Shown here: in pieces, positions 54,700-64,000 of the stretch
Numbering within the stretch: position 1 is the stretch's first letter
Layout of the letters: every line of letters starts with the position of its first letter
From: Hirsutella rhossiliensis
Lineage: Eukaryota > Ascomycota > Sordariomycetes > Hypocreales > Ophiocordycipitaceae
Reading direction: 5' to 3'
Assembly (NCBI RefSeq): GCF_020360975.1
Contig: NW_025408672.1
Span: forward strand, 3,844,001-3,908,000
Length of the DNA stretch: 64,000 nucleotides
Made by a program: the position numbers and the translations under genes
Notes under the pieces: model-generated
Told to the model about the DNA's origin: nothing
Seen by the model: the letters and a program-made list of their open reading frames with translations, nothing else
The model's database searches: none

Positions 54700-55830
54700 G
54701 GGAGAAGGCTGGGTACAGAAAACGCGGGTGTCGCTCCTAGACCCTTCCGCTCATCATGGGTGCCTGGATTCCCGTTACCGTACCTGCGGCCGATTCTGGC
54801 TTCACAACAGTGCAGCAAGTCCTCGTCTTGGGCGATTGACAGCATCCTAGCTTCTGGCTGCTTGGTAGTACTGAGCTGTCCTGCAAGTCATCGGGCGGCC
54901 ACGGCAACAGTCTGGTCAGTGCACGATACGGGCGATATACGGATCTGTTGAGTATCTGGCGAAAAGAGGCTGCAGAGTCAGACTTCGTTGGGTGCCTGCA
55001 AAGAATGAGGAGTTCACCCTTGGGCCACCGGCCAAAATGCAAGCGAAAAGAGCGACGCGAGACGAGTGCATCGCCGAACCAGCAACGTTTCAAGCAAGAT
55101 CAACGACGTTACGACTGCTGCTCAACGAAAACGCTCGCGTTCGTCAGATCCCGAAGGGTTGGAAAGCACTCAAAGCGCATCGATAAGGCATTGCCGGGCA
55201 AGCACACCCGCAAGTTGTACGACGAGCTAACAAGAAAGGAATCCGAAGTGTTGATACAACTTCGAACTGGCAAATCGCGGCTGAATAGCTACCTCTGCAA
55301 AATCGGGGCGGTGGAATCGGATGAGTGCACTTGTGGGCAGTCTGCAGAAACAGTGGAGCATTTCCTCTTTCGATGCAGAAGATGGACGGTACAACGAGAG
55401 ACCATGCTGCGATATGCGCGCGGAAAGGTGGGAGACTTGTCTTTCTTCCTAGGAGGCAAGGCAGAGTCAGACGACGACAAGTGGCAACCTGATATTGGGG
55501 CTGTGCGTGCGACGATACAGTTCGCATTGGCGACAAAACGCTTCAGTATGGACCGTTAACGGGCCATGTACTGATCAAGAACAACCATACTAACACAACA
55601 GCCTTCAACTTGGCAGACCGCGCTTCAGTCGTTGAAGGTAGGACGCTGAACACTTGGAGAAACTGACCTTCAAGCAGGCCTGTCATGTCACAGCGAACGA
55701 GGCTGGAAACAGATGGAAAGAAGCGTTGGGCTTTAGGTGAGGAGAAACCATGTATAGTAGGTACGTAGCTTAGCGTAGTGGCTCTATGGGGGAACCCTCC
55801 GGGCGTAATACAACCAAAAAAAAAAAAAAA
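54700..55830 (+). mobile_element. LINE-4: 3' end of a second LINE family with poly(A)
   Basis: RNase H-end and zinc-finger coding to 55559, then a ~255-bp 3' UTR ending ACAACC followed by A15 (55816-55830). The tail is poly(A), unlike the ACTAA/CATA tails of LINE-1 to LINE-3, so this is a different family. 5'-truncated; exact left end not determined. Confidence 0.75.
54908..55559 (+). pseudogene. LINE-4 ORF2 C-terminus (RNase H end and CCHC motif)
   Basis: Reads QSGQCTIRAIYGSVEYLAKRG, VRLRWVPAKNEEF (end of RNase H), then KALPGKHTRKLYDELTRKES, LIQLRTGKSRLNSYLCKIGA, and the zinc motif DECTCGQSAETVEHFLFRC, ending at TAA 55559. Three frames are used, with a change near 55160. The LPGKHTRKLYD...LRTG...CxCG...EHFLFxC arrangement is characteristic of the C-terminal region of fungal LINE polymerases. 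Confidence 0.75.
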
Positions 55831-56174
55831 GGGGGGCAGTTATCCATCCACCACTTTCTACTATCCATCCACCAAGGTGGGGGGGATGAGAGTCCTGGCC
55901 GCTCTAATTGGCTATATCCGCGCGATCTACTCTAAGTACTCTATACCTACAAGGCATCACTCCACGTTCGCTCGGGGCAAAACCCGAGCTGCTCAGTAAA
56001 TTTAGAGGGCATTTTCTCTTCGGCGGCGCTTATAAGCAATTGCCAATCCGGCACAGCAGGCTGTTGTGCCGGACTTAGAGGGCTCAATTTGGTAACCCTT
56101 GGTAGGTACTCGGTACTTCCCTACGCAAATTTGGTGGATGGATAGTAGAAAGTGGTGGATGGATAACTACCCCC
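55831..56174. mobile_element. MITE inserted at the LINE-4 poly(A) tract
   Basis: AGTTATCCATCCACCACTTT from 55839, 37 bp in all, is exactly inverted at 56132-56168. Flanking GGGGGC and ACCCCC extend the inverted symmetry. A-runs adjoin both sides (A15 left, A9 right), as if the element went into an A tract. No coding capacity; the interior is AT/GC-mixed unique sequence. Confidence 0.85.
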
Positions 56175-56181
56175 AAAAAAA

Positions 56182-57350
56182 AAGTGGGTGCTGATCACCA
56201 TCGCGGACAGATCACCAAAACGGACACTTTTCTGTAACACCTCCTTGCCAAGGCGCGTATATACGGCAAAAATGGCCAAATCTCGCGATTCTACTGTCGA
56301 ATTACGTGTAGAGGAGGCTTTGGGGACCTAGATGCGCACCCGGGTGCGAAGCCTACAACTGTCGCGCGACAATTTTGCAGTTCCTCGCGCGCGACTCCTC
56401 CGCCGCATTGACGGCATCTTTCCTCGCGCCGGTAATCCTGCAATAAATACGAAGCTCTCAAAGCCAGAAGAAACGGCACTCTGTCGGTATATCGATCGCC
56501 TTGATCGTATCAACTTACCTACCCGAAAAGCGTTTATTCGAGATACTGCCAACTACATTCTCCGAGCTAGGGCCTCGCGCGCGGAGCAGGCCGATCCTCC
56601 GACCGTCGGCAAGAAGTGGGTGGATAGGTTCATCAAACGGCACAAATACGACATCGTGCCATCTCATGTATTAGACGCTAATCGGCAAGCCTCTGAGGAT
56701 CCGGAGGCTATAAATTCTGGTTCTTGAAGTATAAGGTGATAGTGGCAGAGCACGGTATTGTCGCAGACGATATATGGAATATGGACGAAACAGGGTTTCA
56801 GATCGGCGTTGGAAAGGATCAAATGGTCGTTACCAAACGGAGACGAGCTCATTACTTCAGCCTTCCTACAAACCGCTAAAGAGGAGGACTTTAATCCGGA
56901 GCTTAAGAGGACTCTAGACCAGTTTGTCCGCGGAGCCCTTACTCAGGGGACGGAGCTTCTCTATACAATGCGGGACTTAAAACTCACGAAAATGGCAGAG
57001 GAAGTTACACGCCGTCGTCGGAGCCAAAAGAACCAGCAACTAAAAGCTGGCGGAGTACTCACAGTCGACCACACTCGCAAGATTGTTAGGCAGAAGGACG
57101 ATGATGCTCTGGAGAAGGCTAGGAAAATGGTCGAACGCGCCGACGCGCAGATGAGAAATATGTATAAGAAATGGTTTGGAGAAGCCGCAAAAGTCGCACG
57201 TAAATACCGGCTCGACGGACGGCTCGAACCATTATATATAGTTGACCAAGAGGGCAATGGTCGGTCCTTACGTAGGGGGGTAGAAGGTAGATACCACAGA
57301 AAAGTGTCCGTTTTGGTGATCTGTCCGCGATGGTGATCAGCACCCACTTA
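56182..57350 (+). mobile_element. Pogo-8: internally deleted Pogo element with 54-bp TIRs
   Basis: AAGTGGGTGCTGATCACCAT at 56182 is repeated inverted at 57350; the match extends 54 bp through GGACACTTTTCTG. The interior encodes a transposase lacking its catalytic centre. Length 1169 bp versus about 1.8-2.2 kb for intact Pogo elements here. Confidence 0.9.
56271..57336 (+). pseudogene. Pogo-8 transposase with the catalytic core deleted
   Basis: ATG 56271 (MAKSRDSTVELRVEEALG), an early TAG at about 56329, then HTH domains (RDNFAVPRARLLRRIDG; KKWVDRFIKRHKYDIVPSH). NMDETGFQIGVGKDQMVVTK (56780-56840) holds the first Asp. At about 56870 the sequence jumps to the C-terminal part: KEEDFNPELKRTLDQFVRGA, LKAGGVLTVDHTRK, then a Lys/Arg-rich helix. 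The second and third catalytic Asp regions seen in the related Pogo-7 are missing. One further one-base break near 56713. Confidence 0.82.
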
Positions 57351-57696
57351 GTAGTAGGATTTATTTCGCCCGGAGGGAGGTCCCTATAGGGCCTAGACGC
57401 TCTGGCTATTGACGGTTCGATACACTGATGCATTACACCCCAAGCCCCACTACGGGCGACTGTAGGCCAGACTGTCTCAAAACGCATTTTGGGCTGTGGG
57501 CACCCCGGGGTTAGATTACCCGATCGGGTCTAAGTGCAACTGGGTAACTTGTATATACCGATACTCTTCTATTAGCATAGGGCATTGAAAGAAATGAAAG
57601 TAAGCGTTCGCTCTGCGCATTGGTACACATTTTCAGTGCTTTTCTCCTTCTACGATATCATTGAGCCCGAATAGCGCTTTACTCAGTTAAACAAAT
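57351..57696. other. Upstream region of the integrase gene
   Basis: No gene. 57400-57500 is unremarkable; the last 40 bp before ATG 57697 are AT-rich with AAACAAATATG, a good fungal start context. If the integrase element has a terminal repeat on this side it should lie here, but I cannot identify it without the partner end. Confidence 0.4.
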
Positions 57697-59296
57697 ATGC
57701 CTCGACCACAAATTGATCTTTCCACAGTTCAGGAGGAAATCACCGGCTTGCATCGAGATGGATCCTCTATTAATACAATCCGTACGCATCTTCTCGAGCA
57801 TCATCAGCTTCAAGTAAGCCGCGCCAGTCTCTATCGATCGATCAAAGACTGGGGACTTCTTCGTCAAGCACGTACGATCACTTCAGATACCTTACGGGAC
57901 CGAATTAGGTCGCTATTCTTTGATGAATGTCTTAGGATGATTTCATGCTTAAACGACTTAGAGACGAGGGGTTTACGATCTCAAAGTTCCGTCTTGAAAG
58001 AATTCGGCTTGAAGAGGGCTCTACCGCCGCCAATCCTGAAGCGCTCCAAGTCGCAAGGAACGCGCCCGGTCCTTTTTAACAGCCAGGCACAGATCTCTAC
58101 AACGCTACAAGGACATGGCCGGAACTATCTCTATACGTATATGCGCCAGCAACATCATATTATTAGTCGTGATGCCCTATACGCAGAGTATCGAGACTTC
58201 ACGCCTGAGAACGTTAGGGAACGATGGGGACGAACACGTTACACACGACGTGACTTCTCTATCCATGGCCCAGACTGGGTCTGGTCTATTGATGGCTACG
58301 ACAAACTTAAGAATTGGGGTTTTGAGATCTATGCTGGTATTGACGCGTACTCACGGTATATTACGTGGTTTTACTGTGGGTTTTCGTCCAGTACGAGCTG
58401 GAACGTTGCAAAACAGTACCTCCACGTACTAAACCAGCGGCACGCTATGCCTCGTATCTTGCGATCGGACCATGGTAATGAGACATCCCTCTTATGCGGG
58501 ATACATTATTACCTATCCGGCATGCGAACGAAGGAACAGGGCTCTGATCTCGTCCCAATTGCATTTGGAGACTGCTGGTACTTTGGCCGAAGCATTCATA
58601 ACACCCGGATTGAGAGCTGGTGGCATCGGTTAGGCAGTAATCGTGCTGGGTTCTGGCGAGTAAGTATAATTTTATCCATCATCTACCCTAGTTATACTAA
58701 CTCTCCATTAGCAATACTTTCAATGGCTCACCGAACATGGCTTATTTGACAGTAGCTCAAGGGCGGATCGAGTGGCAATTCTCTATATCTATATGGATAC
58801 TATCCGTCAAGAGCTAGTCCAATTCGTTCATATGTGGAACAGTCATACTATTCGACATCAGCCAAATCGTCCACACGTTCGAAGCGGGCAACCTACGGTC
58901 TTATATCATCAGCTTGATTCTGCTGGTGAACAGAATTATGCCGAGGAGATCCCACCGGATCGGCTTCGCATATGCACCGAGCTTTTCGATGAGGATACCA
59001 CGAACCTAGACGACTACCTACCGCTTAAAACTAAAGAGATATGCGATTATTTGGTTCAATTAAGCATTGGAACTATATCTTCAAGTCCTCCGAACCCGGA
59101 ATATCCATGGCTTGACGAGTACAACTCGCTCCGGACACATCTGCATCAGTATATTACTGATCAGAAGCAACCGGAAGTCACGTTACTTAGTCGCCCAGAA
59201 AATGGTCGGGACCGACTACAACAAGTCTTATCACAGTCTAATATTAGCCTAGACGATCTTGAACAGTTGAGTTTTAGGAGTGACGATGGTAATTAA
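57697..59296 (+). CDS. DDE integrase of a eukaryotic DNA transposon, intact, one intron
   Basis: 515 residues from two exons (57697-58659, 58712-59296) joined in phase 0. The 52-bp intron has GTAAGT, a perfect TACTAAC branch site and CATTAG. The N-terminus looks like a helix-turn-helix (SSINTIRTHLLEHHQLQVSRASLYRSIKDWG). The retroviral-integrase (rve) fold follows: WSIDGYDKLKNWGFEIYAG and IDAYSRYITW (first Asp), PRILRSDHGNETSLL (second Asp), NTRIESWWHRL (Glu), then FDSSSRADRVAILYIYMDT and RPHVRSGQPTVLYHQL. All three acidic residues are present and no break is seen. It is unlike gypsy or copia integrases: no zinc finger, no RT beside it. Similar stand-alone integrases occur in many fungi and animals. 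IS3EU- or Ginger-like placement is possible but not certain. Confidence 0.85.
58660..58711 (+). other. Intron of the integrase gene
   Basis: GTAAGTATAA donor, TACTAAC at 58694-58700, ATTAG acceptor. Removal restores FWR|QYFQWLTEHG in frame; reading through would meet a stop shortly after. Confidence 0.85.
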
Positions 59297-59754
59297 AGAA
59301 AAAAGCAAGTGAACGGTTAAGATTGCGATTTTACATGAGCTTGACGACGTGTAACCATTTGCTCCCTATAGTCCCGTCCGCGTTAGAGATACCATCTTCT
59401 TGAGTCTCGCCTTCCTTGATATCCTCTAAGACCTGACCTGGGCTCCCTAAATCTGACTTAAAGTCCTGTGAAAAGTCAAAATCCGCCTCAGATGCTACTT
59501 GTATCGTAGATTTATTCTCGGCCTCCTCCTTGATAGCCTCTACCTTAAACTTCTTGCTTGTATTCTTCGGCGTCGGTTTAGTCTTAGGGAGTTGCTTGCG
59601 TTTCTTCGGAGACGCACTCTTTTTAACTAAAGGTTCGTTCTTGGCGCTAAGAATATGTGCGGGTTCGAAGAGGTCGTCTGGGTTGTTGTCGCTCTCGTAA
59701 GAGAACAAAAGATTAAAGAGTACTTAAAAGGTGATGCAATCGCCTTGTTTGGGA

Positions 59755-60024
59755 TATCGCACGGAGGATGAGCAAGTGGGCATAAAGATCAGGGACTGGA
59801 AGACTCTTGATTCTGCTATCTAAGGTGGGAAAGAGGCGAGATCTTTATAGACTGCCTGAATATGAGAATGGAAGGAATGGTAGTGAATGGAAGCATCTGA
59901 TCGGATCATCTGGAAGCCACTGATGCGTTGATGATGCCTCCTAGAAGTTTCTGTGGGGAAATGTGGAAACGGACTGTGCGAATAGGGGGTCAGACTGTTG
60001 GAGGCTGATATCCTATGTGTGACA
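59755..60024 (-). repeat. Copia-2 3' LTR
   Basis: 270 bp; one G shorter than the 5' LTR at the GGAAGGAATGG segment (59875-59885 against 63139-63150). Confidence 0.92.
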
Positions 60025-60083
60025 TACCCCCCCAGGTTGTGCTGGCTAGTGGGCAGTGCAAACTGAAGAAAGAAACTAGATCC

Positions 60084-62952
60084 CTAGCAACGTAGAGATA
60101 TCGACGAGACCGAGTTGTTTGACGAAAGTAGCAAATTTCTGGCCTGGCAGAGCTTTGGTGAGCGGGCTGAGCGCCGTGGCTGAGTCACTCGGACCGGGGT
60201 CCGGTGTCGGATATGGGTGCTGAATGTCATGAAACTCATCCTGATCATCCGAGTCCTCATGATCAGATGGTTCGGGTTGTACCACAATCGTGGTGGCGTC
60301 TCCTTGGTCTGAGGTTGAGGAGATTGCTCAACGGGGTCAGGTTCAGGTTCATCGATTTGAGTGGGGATTTCCTCGTAATCCGACTCGTCCTCGATGTGGG
60401 CTGGAAGCTGTACTTCCACGCGCTGTGGGATAGGTTCTGGTGGCTGATCATTTCCGTCATAGAAGATGCTTTCATTGAAGGTCACATCTCGGACCCTTCG
60501 GACTTCTGATGTGGACGGAATCCAGATCCTGAAAATGTTCGTGGAATCATATCCAACGAGATAACCGATTTCTGTGTGAGGGTCGGTCTTTAGGTCCTTC
60601 TTCTGTCTGTTCTGAAGGGCCTGGGGTGTCAAGGGATAGGCTCTGCAGCCGTATGCCTTGAGAAACGTGATGTCAGGCTGGTCTTGCTGGTAGCCTATGT
60701 CTCTGTTGTTGTCTCGCAGCCACTGATGAAGCAGCTGGAAAGGCGTTCGGAAGCTGTGGTTCTGCATGGGCGATCTGTTGTGCAAAAACACTGCTGCTTT
60801 CCAAGTCTCTGGCCAAAGATCAGATGGTAAATTGGCATCAATTCCCATTGTTCTGGCCTGGGCAGATATTACCCCCCCAGATCGCTCTGCAGAACCGTTT
60901 TGAGCGGGAGTGTAAGGGGCAGAAGGTTCATCTTGAATCCCTTTCCTCGATCCAGCTCTCATACGCACTCTGAAGAGAACGATCGTTATCACGGTGGATA
61001 ATGCAAATGTTGAGATTCCATTGGCGTTGAACCATTGCCTCGTGGTTTCTCAAAGCAGTCATAACGGACCCTTGTGTCGCGTCATTCAGAAGGTAGATGA
61101 AGATCATGCTTGTAAATTCATCTTTGATAAGAAGAACAGCTTCCTTGCCGTTGAATGAGGTGTTCATACTGAAGATATCAACGTAGATTCTCCAGAATGG
61201 TCTGGGGCTCGGTTTTGGGGGGTCGGCGAGAGACGACCTTCTTTTCCCTCCCCAGGGAACACGCGGTGCAATCGATGGTAACTGGGCCTTTGATCTTCGA
61301 ACCCGTCGTGTTCTCAACAAGATGCTCTAGGGCTTGAGCGTTCAAGTGACCTAGGCGCTTATGCCAAAGCGTAGCATCTGCTGTTTTCACTGTGCGAGGT
61401 GCAGATGAAGATGTGAAATTGGAGGCGTGAGAGTCCTCCTTAATCGGGTTGAACTCGATGACCGGTTGACGAAAGCGGCGTTTCGTATGAAATATAATCT
61501 GATCGTCTTTAGAGACGCGTCCAGATAGTGGATTCCAGTTGTATCCCTTCGCAAGAAAGCGGTCGAGGATGCGATGTTGGTGTGGAATTTTGGCACGAAG
61601 GCAACTTCGTTGAGCTGAAAAAGTCCTCCTTCTTCAAGCTTCATACGGACTGTGCCGTAGCCAAGGATCTGAAGTTGACTATCGCCTGCAAAGAGCTCTT
61701 TTGGCTCTGCAAGGGCGGTGTAGTCAAGAAAACGGGATCGGTTGTTGCAAATGTGTGTGTCTGATCCGGAATCAAGGATAAAGGAGTCATACAGCGGGTA
61801 GACTGCCTTTCCCGTCGAGAAACTGGTTGATGGAGGGGTTGAGGAGGCGGTGTGTTGTCAGGAGCTGGTAGAAGACCGGCAAACGCTGTGCCTTTAACGG
61901 AGGAGTCGGACGATTTCTCCATTTCCTTCTTCTTGAAGTCTTGTGCTTTCTCCGTCATCTTCTTTGCCCATGGATTGAGTCGAGGATTTCTTGATCTTCT
62001 TCTCAACCTTCTGATCAGGAGTCCAGCCATCAGGCCGAGCTGATTTGATGAGATAGAAGCAATCTACGAAGCGGTGATATTCTCCGCAGACACACATAGG
62101 AACACCATCAGCGTTCTTGCTTGAAGACCACTTAGGCTTGTCCTCTTCCTCTCCGATTTCTCTCCTTGCCTTGGAAGGCAGCTCCGAATGATCCTTTGCT
62201 GTTGTTGGCGGCCTTGATTCGGTGAGCTCGTTCAAAGATCTCACTGATCTTAATGCCGTCCGGGAAGTCCGTCTTCCAATCAGGCTTGCCGAATACGGCC
62301 TCGTCTTCCATTTTGTTGACCCAATAGTCTGTGAATGGGGCGTTGATGGACGAAACAGCCTGTAGGAAATCTTGGGTAGGGCGAAGGTCCTGGACATCAG
62401 GAAGCCCTAATTGCTTTGCCTCAGTGAGGACTTTCTGCCATTGGGTGACCCAAGCTTCGATCTTGGTCCTGTTTGGCGACTGAAGGGTGGAACGATAACG
62501 CTGAACAACTTCCTCTCGAGTGCCCAGTCGGTTGGGGCCACACGAGCCTGAAGCAAGGCAAGTTGCTTTGCAACGTCGTGTTCCTCGGCAATGGTGCTGT
62601 AGTAGTTGCCGATGGTCTTGACGATGTGTTGTTGAAGGCTGGCGAGTGCCTTCACTTGATCCCTATACCCTTGAAGCTTCGAGCGGTATTGGGTGTGGAG
62701 GAATTCGAGACGGCGAAATTCCTCCGAGGTCAGATCCACGAGATCAGATGCTTCGTGGTTGATTTGTCGGAATGTTGGTTCAACTGGCTGCTGAAGAACC
62801 GGCTTACCCTCCTTGACGGCAGGGTCCAGAAAGTCCCAAAGACTGTGGGACGTGGCGAATTTCTTGATGATAGAAATCCATTGTTTCCAGTCGCAAGGGC
62901 CGTTGAGCACGGTGCCCTTGGAAGAGCCATCAAGATCTAGAGCTGAGCTCAT
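60084..62952 (-). pseudogene. Copia-2 gag-protease-integrase with fused RNase H end
   Basis: Gag from ATG 62952. Zinc knuckle CVCGEYHRFVDC, protease LDSGSDTHICNN (active DSG kept here, unlike Copia-1, though downstream frame is shifted), integrase finger and catalytic segments, RIWIPSTSEVRRVRDV domain. After PRRSARS the sequence jumps to LTKALPGQKFATFVKQLGL, the usual C-terminal end of copia RNase H, stop 60084. Both sides have CCAAAGC at the junction, suggesting a deletion at a short repeat. Frame breaks in gag (about 62513) and integrase (about 60950) are the same as in Copia-1. Confidence 0.85.
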
Positions 62953-63024
62953 TGTGGAAGCTATTCTGCGCAGCGGAGTGAACAAGAATAAGATACCCAG
63001 TCAGTGGCAGACCGGGCTCATAAC

Positions 63025-63295
63025 TATCGCACGGAGGATGAGCAAGTGGGCATAAAGATCAGGGACTGGAAGACTCTTGATTCTGCTATCTAAGGTGGGA
63101 AAGAGGCGAGATCTTTATAGACTGCCTGAATATGAGAATGGAAGGGAATGGTAGTGAATGGAAGCATCTGATCGGATCATCTGGAAGCCACTGATGCGTT
63201 GATGATGCCTCCTAGAAGTTTCTGTGGGGAAATGTGGAAACGGACTGTGCGAATAGGGGGTCAGACTGTTGGAGGCTGATATCCTATGTGTGACA
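63025..63295 (-). repeat. Copia-2 5' LTR
   Basis: 271 bp, same length as the Copia-1 5' LTR, and followed on the - strand by the methionyl-tRNA-type primer binding site. Confidence 0.92.
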
Positions 63296-64000
63296 GGGGA
63301 AATCGAGCGAAAAAGGTCAAGCAGGGATGTCGTCTCGTATGCTTGTGATGGATAATACGAGATCGAGCCTGGATTGTTTGCTAAGCAAGCTGATAGGAGC
63401 TTCCAGTCGCGATCGATTAAAGTCTCGTCGTTAATGGCTCTGCGAATAATCTGTTGAATCATGTCGGAATGTGACGGGAATTGCTTGGCTGGTTCGGAAA
63501 AGAAACAGTGTGTAACCTTCCGTACAAGACTAGGATATCCTACGTGATACTTCTTTACAGGCAATCCTTTATTATCGATGATTCTAAAGGACGCACAATA
63601 AAAGTTCACCGTTAGATCGAAGGGCTGGAGCATTGATCGCTTTCTTGTTGCCTGCGCACTCTCAGAGCGATGGGTGTTGCCCTCGTTCGTGGCCGTAACG
63701 AGTTGACGTAATCCATTTGTAGACTTTATAGCTGGGACTGTCATCGCAGGAGCTATCTGTCGTTCTGTTTGACTATCGTCGGAAGTGAGATCGATCGTCT
63801 GCGCGTCATGGTCGTTGGATCTCGAGCTTTGTATATTCGTCCGGACGGGAACTTGTCGAGACTGTCGGGTAAGGAGATTTCCGCAATAAAGACAGACTGT
63901 CCATAATGGTTGACTAAGGGATACTGCCCGATGGGAGTATCCCGTCGCCGTACAAGTATCATCAGCCATTGCCTCTTAATAAGTTAATGACGAAGAGGTG

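Larger units (their letters stand above)
59755..63295 (-). mobile_element. Copia-2: internally deleted copia element with two LTRs
   Basis: LTRs at 63025-63295 (5') and 59755-60024 (3') differ only by one G in a run as far as I can see, indicating a young insertion. Flanking TGGGA (59750-59754) and GGGGA (63296-63300) are a 5-bp duplication with one mismatch. It is 3.5 kb instead of about 5 kb because RT and most of RNase H are deleted. PBS next to the 5' LTR and a G-run polypurine tract (ACCTGGGGGGG, complement at 60026-60036) next to the 3' LTR are kept. Confidence 0.92.
59331..63969 (-). pseudogene. Accessory gene convergent with the integrase, split by Copia-2
   Basis: The upstream piece starts at ATG 63969 (MADDTCTATGYSHRAVSLSQ), has CLYCG near residue 30, and TIDLTSDDS near residue 78, which fits a SUMO-interacting motif (hydrophobic core followed by acids). 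FDLTVNFYCASFRII, KKYHVGYPSLVRKVTHCFF and DWKLLSACLANNPGS follow to 63301. After Copia-2 (59755-63295) the gene resumes near 59754. From about 59708 a Lys-rich stretch (KKSASPKKRKQLPKTKP, a likely nuclear localisation signal) and an acidic tail end at GSKWLHVVKLM, stop at 59331. How the two pieces join (direct or via an intron) is unresolved. Not a family I recognise. Its stop is 34 bp from the integrase stop. Confidence 0.6.

Noticed and set aside
57697..59296. Integrase as part of a gypsy/copia retrotransposon
   Set aside because: No gag, protease, RT or LTR belongs to it; it has its own start, stop and intron, and lacks the HHCC finger.
1..64000. Starship-type giant transposon (tyrosine-recombinase captain)
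   Set aside because: I looked for a DUF3435/tyrosine recombinase-like protein and cargo genes and saw none; the only intact recombinase is a DDE integrase.
1..64000. tRNA and rRNA genes, telomere repeats
   Set aside because: No tRNA-like A/B boxes with cloverleaf, no rRNA segments and no TTAGGG runs were recognised; the Met-tRNA-like segment at 8097 is a primer binding site complement, not a gene.

Overview
The window looks like a transposon-packed compartment of a filamentous ascomycete (Pezizomycotina) chromosome. The evidence is short spliceosomal introns with GTAAGT/GTGAGT donors and TACTAAC-like branch sites, Tad-clade LINEs, Pogo/Fot-type and hAT DNA transposons, Ty1/copia elements, a Helitron fragment, and a few host genes of fungal metabolic type. 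No rRNA or tRNA gene was found. No RIP-like stop-codon decay dominates, and the repeats stay GC-rich.

Layout. 1-2291: the 5' part of a hAT element in inverted orientation, split by a 5'-truncated Tad LINE. 2292-12117: a nest of Pogo elements and one copia element (Pogo-1 hit by Pogo-2 and Pogo-7; Pogo-7 abutted by Copia-1; Copia-1 hit by Pogo-4; Pogo-4 abutted by hAT-1). 12118-14920: hAT-1, whose first ~830 bp is the near-identical inverted partner of 1-2291. 15130-18714: Pogo-5 and Pogo-6. 19376-21831: a solo LTR abutting Pogo-3. 22419-24048: a host-type FAD oxidoreductase gene with frame breaks. 24485-32800: a mosaic of Helitron, LINE 3' ends, solo LTRs, foldback/MITE elements and a MULE remnant, with a small SET-domain gene at 27244. 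33233-34657: an intact isovaleryl-CoA dehydrogenase gene, the clearest housekeeping gene. 35303-47079: two complete Tad-like LINEs head to tail. 47080-50874: an unidentified gene split by a precisely delimited hAT (hAT-2). 51337-53437: hAT-3 between two zinc-ribbon-like gene fragments. 54700-57350: a LINE 3' end, a MITE and an internally deleted Pogo element.

57697-63969: the part I find most unusual. An intact, intron-bearing DDE integrase gene on the + strand converges, with only 34 bp between stop codons, on a second gene on the - strand. That second gene has been split by a deletion-derivative copia element. I read this as a two-gene DNA transposon whose family I cannot name with certainty.

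Most transposon reading frames are broken by single-base shortenings of short homopolymers. Three other coding regions (IVD, SET, integrase) are uninterrupted. This could be biological decay, or incomplete polishing of repeats in a long-read assembly. The two explanations lead to different views of which elements are alive.
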